Shown here: positions 5,859 to 8,590 of the stretch, in pieces
Position numbering within the stretch: the stretch's first letter is position 1
Layout of the letters: each line of letters starts with the position of its first letter
Assembly: GCA_964420455.1 (NCBI GenBank)
Contig: CAYQTO010000158.1
Coordinates: 1-8,590, forward strand
From: CAYQTO01 sp964420455
GTDB lineage: Bacteria; Sumerlaeota; Sumerlaeia; SLMS01
Direction of reading: 5' to 3'
Length of the DNA: 8,590 bases
Made by a program: the position numbers and the translations under genes
The notes under the pieces: generated by a model
Seen by the model: only the letters and a program-made list of their open reading frames with translations
What the model was told of the DNA's origin: nothing
The model's database searches: none

Positions 5859-5894
5859 GCGCCGCGGGGCACATTGCCGGGGCCGGAGCGGCGC
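5859..5894 (+). terminator. Inverted repeat just after the DinB stop
   Basis: GCGCCGC (5859-5865) begins right after the TAA and is matched by GCGGCGC (5888-5894), a perfect 7-bp GC stem with a 22-base loop. No T-tract follows. It may contribute to transcription termination or transcript stability, but in such GC-rich DNA this could be chance. Confidence 0.3.
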
Positions 5895-5924
5895 GCCTGC
5901 GCCTGCCATGGTGCTCTCGTCCAT

Positions 5925-5941
5925 CGGGCGTGGTTCGCCCG
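5925..5941. terminator. Hairpin between convergent genes
   Basis: CGGGCG-TGGTT-CGCCCG is a perfect 6-bp GC stem with a 5-base loop in the 104-bp gap between the DinB stop and the end of the minus-strand winged-helix gene. Its position fits a bidirectional terminator. It lacks a T-tail on either strand, so intrinsic termination is not certain. Confidence 0.4.
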
Positions 5942-5962
5942 GCGGGGTTCGCGGGAGGTGTC

Positions 5963-6889
5963 TCACGGCAGGCGCCAACGGAGGCGGCGGAGGCGGCGGT
6001 GTGCGCGTTCGATGCGGGAGGGAGGTCGGCCGCGGGCGTCGCTGGCCACGTTCGGGTAGCATCCGTCGGGATAGTACTGGAGGGAGCAGAGGATCGCCCT
6101 CAGCTCCGCGTCGTAGCGCCAAAGCGCCGCCGGCCCGGCGAGGTGGACGATGGTGCGCTCGCAGGCTTCCGCGTTCAGGCGCATCACCCCGCCCTTGCCC
6201 GCATCGTCCAGCAGGCAGGCCAGGTGCACCGCCCGCTCGACCGTTCCGGAGCCCACCACCGCCTCGCCGGTGGGGGCCTGCTCGATCAGGTCCGCCAGCC
6301 GACACGCCGTGCGCCAGGTCTCGTCGTCGCACCACTCCGGCCCCGCCGCCTCGTCCCGCGGGTCGTTCTTTCGCACCCCCACCATTTCTGACTCCGGGAG
6401 GGCGTCGATTCCCTCCCCCATCTTTTTCCTAGGGGATTGTTCCTCCCCATGGTCCACCCCTTCGGCTTGGGTAACGGCGCCGTTACTGTCCCAATCGGCG
6501 TGGTCCTGGCCCGTGCCTTCGGCGTGGTCCGGCGGGTTGCCGTCGGTGCCGTTGGCGGATTCGCCGGGCGGGACAACGAGCCAGATCATCCGGCGCCGGC
6601 GCCCCCGCGCGGCCGGTTTCGCGGCGCCATCCTCCGCCGCCACCGGCGCGTGGACGAGTCCCTTGCCGTGCAGCACGTCCACCGCGCGCTTCACCTTGTC
6701 CCGGCTGAAACCCAGGTCCTTCGCCATGCCGTCGATGCCCAGCCACATCCGGTAGCCATTGGGCGCGCAGGCGGTCTGGCGGATATATAGATAGACAGCC
6801 ATCTGGAGCGGGGTAAGGCCGAGCCCTTGCCAGACACCCCATCGGGGGCGTCCCGCATGGGGGGGCGATTTCAGCGGACTTGCGGACAT
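5963..6889 (-). CDS. Winged-helix DNA-binding protein with a disordered linker (replication- or phage-type HTH protein)
   Basis: This 308-residue protein begins at the ATG at 6889, with GGAGG 8 bases upstream. Residues about 24-82 form a winged helix-turn-helix: LTPLQMAVYLYIRQTA, then MWLGIDGMAKDLGFSRDKVKRAVDVLHGKGLV, followed by a wing with basic residues (KPAARGRRRR) and the strand MIWLVVPPG. This layout (conserved 'screening by species, then recognition helix, then longer chain') is shared by replication-initiation and phage-type HTH proteins as well as some transcription regulators. Residues about 108-185 are low-complexity, rich in D, G, E, N and P, probably disordered. The C-terminal part (about 186-308) is predicted helical and ends in a very arginine-rich tail. 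I do not recognise that domain. It may regulate transcription or start replication of an element; neither is proven. No partner gene lies in the same direction. Confidence 0.8.
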   Translation of the reverse strand: MSASPLKSPPHAGRPRWGVWQGLGLTPLQMAVYLYIRQTACAPNGYRMWLGIDGMAKDLGFSRDKVKRAVDVLHGKGLVHAPVAAEDGAAKPAARGRRRRMIWLVVPPGESANGTDGNPPDHAEGTGQDHADWDSNGAVTQAEGVDHGEEQSPRKKMGEGIDALPESEMVGVRKNDPRDEAAGPEWCDDETWRTACRLADLIEQAPTGEAVVGSGTVERAVHLACLLDDAGKGGVMRLNAEACERTIVHLAGPAALWRYDAELRAILCSLQYYPDGCYPNVASDARGRPPSRIERAHRRLRRLRWRLP

Positions 6890-6897
6890 GGGAAAGA

Positions 6898-6902
6898 CCT
6901 CC
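6898..6902 (-). promoter_or_regulatory. Ribosome-binding site of the winged-helix gene
   Basis: GGAGG on the minus strand, 8 bases before the ATG at 6887-6889. It fixes the start and excludes the longer frame reaching 7175, which is in another reading phase. Confidence 0.7.
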
Positions 6903-7156
6903 GGGCGAAGTGTTCGACGGAAGCGCTAACGCCATGGCGGATGGATTTTCGCGCTCGGCGCCCAAAAAGACCACGCCGGCGGCGCGGGAACGGAACCGGC
7001 AGCCGCAGGATCCCCCGGCCGGCAATCGTGTCCGCCGCGTCCACCGCGCCGGTTTTGTCCGGCGGGGTCCTTCGTGGAGCAGGGGCACGGAGATTTGCCC
7101 CCCATTCCGTGTTTTTCGCGGAAACCTTTCTTGCTCCGGCACTTTCCCGATTTTCG

Positions 7157-7199
7157 TTGACCCTTTTGTAATCAAGACTTAACTTATAGAAGTTATAGT
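7157..7199 (+). promoter_or_regulatory. Candidate promoter and operator of the CheB-CheR gene
   Basis: TTGACC (7157-7162) resembles a -35 box; TAACTT (7180-7185) lies 17 bases on and TATAGT (7194-7199) further downstream is a better -10 match but too distant. The perfect inverted repeat TAACTT-ATAG-AAGTTA (7180-7195) overlaps this region and would suit a dimeric repressor or activator. The AT-richness is the strongest argument; the exact boxes are uncertain. Confidence 0.3.
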
Positions 7200-7271
7200 A
7201 TTAGGAAGCGGGCTCTGGTCACGCAGAGGAACTGTCCTGCTCCCAGGGGCTTTTCAGGAAAGGTGGAAAAG

Positions 7272-8590
7272 ATGGAGTCGAGCCCGGTGACGCAGGTGGT
7301 GGCGATAGGTGCCTCCGCTGGAGGGCTGGACGCGCTCGAGCGGTTCTTCGTGGAAATCCCCCGAAAGACCGGGCTCGCCTTCGTGGTCATCCAGCACCTG
7401 TCGCCGGACTTCAAGTCGATCATGGACGACCTGCTGGCGCGGCGGACGCCGCTGGCGATCGAGCACGCCGTGGAGGGGATGGCACTCGAGCCGGACACGA
7501 TCTATCTGACCCCGCCGAAAACCCGGCTGGGGATCGCGGACGGGAAGTTCATGACGGAGGAGTCCCGCGCGGCCAACACGGTGGCGTACCCGATCGACGA
7601 TTTTTTCGCGTCGCTGGCGACGGACATGGGCGAGAAGACCATCGGGGTGGTGCTTTCGGGAACGGGGACGGACGGCTCGCGGGGGGTGATGCGGGTACGC
7701 GAGGCGGGGGGGAGCGTGTATATCCAGTCGGCGGAATCGGCAAAGTTCGACGGGATGCCGCGGGCGGCGATGGCAAGCGGTGCGGCGAACTTCATCGGCT
7801 CGCCGGAGGAGATCGCGCGACGAGTGGCCTTTGGCGAGGCGGTGGGGGCGGCCGGTGCTCCCCCGGCGGTGGAAGAGACGCCGCTGGAGGCGCTCGTGGC
7901 GATCATGCGCCGGGCGAGCGGAGTCGACTTTTCCATGTACAAGCCGAGCACCGTCGAAAGACGGCTCGAGCGGCGCCTCAACGCACGCAAGTGCAACTCC
8001 CTCGCGGACTATGTGGAGATTTTGAGGGAGGATGGGCCGGAGCGCGACACGCTGCTCCAGGACCTGTTGATCGAGGTGACGCGGTTCCACCGCGACCCGG
8101 GGGCGTTCGCTGCCGTCCGTGAGAAGGTGGCCCCCATGCTTTCTTCCGGTATGCCGGAATTCCGCATCTGGGTCGCCGGATGCGCCACCGGCGAGGAGGC
8201 CTACACCTGGGCCATGCTTCTCCTCGAGGAGACCCGCGACCTTCCCAACCCGCCGCTCCTCAAAGTCTTCGCGACCGACATCCACCGGGGCTCGCTCGAG
8301 ACGGCGGCAAGCGGCAACTATCCCGCCGAGGCCCTCGAGGACCTTCCCGAGCAGTGGCGCGCCTCCTACTTCGACCGCCTCCACGACCGCTATCAGGTCA
8401 CTCCCGCCCTCCGGTCCCATGTGGTCTTTGCCGAGCACAACCTGCTGAAGGATCCGCCCTTCACCCGGGTGCAGGTCGTCAGTTGCCGCAACCTGCTCAT
8501 TTACCTGAAGGTGCCGGCACAGGAGCAGATTCTGGCGAACTTCCACTTCGCGCTGACTCCTGGCGGGATGCTGTTCCTCGGGCCGAGCGA
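7272..8590 (+). CDS. CheB-CheR fusion: chemoreceptor methylesterase plus methyltransferase (3' end outside window)
   Basis: The frame runs from the ATG at 7272 (GGTGG about 6 bases upstream) to the window edge, 439 complete codons, without a stop. Residues about 8-190 are a CheB methylesterase/deamidase catalytic domain with the triad Ser15 (GASAGG), His42 (VIQHLSPD) and Asp134 (SGTGTDG). The N-terminal receiver domain of classical CheB is absent. Residues about 205-439 are CheR: the N-terminal helical part FSMYKPSTVERRLERRL (220 on), TRFHRDPGAF, the SAM-binding motif RIWVAGCATGEEAY (298-311), KVFATDIHRGSLE, then HNLLKDPPF, SCRNLLIYL and GGMLFLGPSE. Fusions of this type usually continue into coiled-coil, PAS and histidine-kinase domains, so more protein is expected. 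It would methylate and demethylate receptor glutamates or act as a signalling hub. No other chemotaxis gene is visible here. Confidence 0.97.
   Translation, partial: MESSPVTQVVAIGASAGGLDALERFFVEIPRKTGLAFVVIQHLSPDFKSIMDDLLARRTPLAIEHAVEGMALEPDTIYLTPPKTRLGIADGKFMTEESRAANTVAYPIDDFFASLATDMGEKTIGVVLSGTGTDGSRGVMRVREAGGSVYIQSAESAKFDGMPRAAMASGAANFIGSPEEIARRVAFGEAVGAAGAPPAVEETPLEALVAIMRRASGVDFSMYKPSTVERRLERRLNARKCNSLADYVEILREDGPERDTLLQDLLIEVTRFHRDPGAFAAVREKVAPMLSSGMPEFRIWVAGCATGEEAYTWAMLLLEETRDLPNPPLLKVFATDIHRGSLETAASGNYPAEALEDLPEQWRASYFDRLHDRYQVTPALRSHVVFAEHNLLKDPPFTRVQVVSCRNLLIYLKVPAQEQILANFHFALTPGGMLFLGPS

Larger units (their letters stand above)
6890..7271. other. 382-bp divergent intergenic region
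   Basis: This gap separates the divergent winged-helix and CheB-CheR genes and should hold both promoters. The left part is GC-rich and contains one clear inverted repeat, CGCCGG-TTTTGT-CCGGCG (7047-7064). From about 7085 the composition drops sharply and becomes AT-rich around 7150-7205, as expected for a promoter. No small protein with a believable start and ribosome-binding site was found in it. Confidence 0.5.

Noticed and set aside
5052..6335. Minus-strand open frame of 427 codons
   Set aside because: It is antisense to the DinB gene and crosses a hairpin, the pseudogene and part of the winged-helix gene; the product is R/G/P-rich without domains.
7047..7064. CGCCGG-TTTTGT-CCGGCG as a terminator
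   Set aside because: It lies between divergent gene starts where no gene ends, and has no T-tail; a chance GC stem or leader element is more likely.
6483..7175. Minus-strand open frame of 230 codons overlapping the winged-helix gene
   Set aside because: Different phase from the HTH-encoding frame; its product is arginine- and glycine-rich with no domain, and the GGAGG favours the start at 6889.
7254..8546. Minus-strand open frame of 430 codons
   Set aside because: Antisense shadow of the CheB-CheR fusion, which has complete catalytic motifs in the plus-strand frame.

Overview
The window is bacterial DNA with two distinct base compositions. The left end (1 to about 1380) and the right part (about 5060 to 8590) are very GC-rich. 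The block from about 1381 to 5000 is visibly lower in GC and carries a compact run of secreted or membrane protein genes. No rRNA, tRNA, CRISPR array, transposase or integrase is visible. The prepilin is of the AFTLIE type, with a 'RAKVARVAADLRT' helix and a late 'SVGPD' motif. This style is common in Verrucomicrobia, Planctomycetes, Sumerlaeota, Hydrogenedentota and similar phyla, so the source is probably a high-GC member of one of these poorly cultured lineages. That assignment is inference, not proof.

Layout, left to right. (1) 1-1239, minus strand: a Tat-exported calcineurin-like metallophosphoesterase with an Ig-like domain, apparently entering a PQQ-type beta-propeller where the window cuts it off. 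(2) 1270-1381: the upstream region of that gene, which is the first copy of a 112-bp direct repeat. (3) 1381-4982, minus strand: a tightly packed five-gene run, read right to left. It holds a small 8-cysteine secreted protein (apparent ATA start), a secreted protein of unknown function, a type IV pilin-like prepilin, a signal-peptide plus C-terminal-anchor protein, and an exported protein with an L,D-transpeptidase-like His/Cys motif. Neighbouring genes overlap by 22, 4, 2-to-4 (or abut) and 4 bases, and two or three starts are GTG or TTG. (4) 5057-5224: a relic made of about 50 bp from inside the metallophosphoesterase gene joined to a second copy of the 112-bp repeat. (5) 5340-5858, plus strand: a DinB-family protein. 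(6) 5963-6889, minus strand: a winged-helix protein convergent with DinB. (7) 7272-8590, plus strand: a CheB-CheR fusion that runs off the right edge.

The most interesting object is the low-GC operon at 1381-4982. It looks like a cell-envelope module (pilin, anchored protein, cysteine-rich peptide, possible peptidoglycan enzyme) inserted between two near-identical 112-bp repeats. One repeat is still the upstream region of the intact metallophosphoesterase and the other sits in its broken duplicate. This suggests a gain by duplication or recombination at this locus. Its function cannot be read from the sequence. The flanking genes look like unrelated housekeeping or signalling genes.
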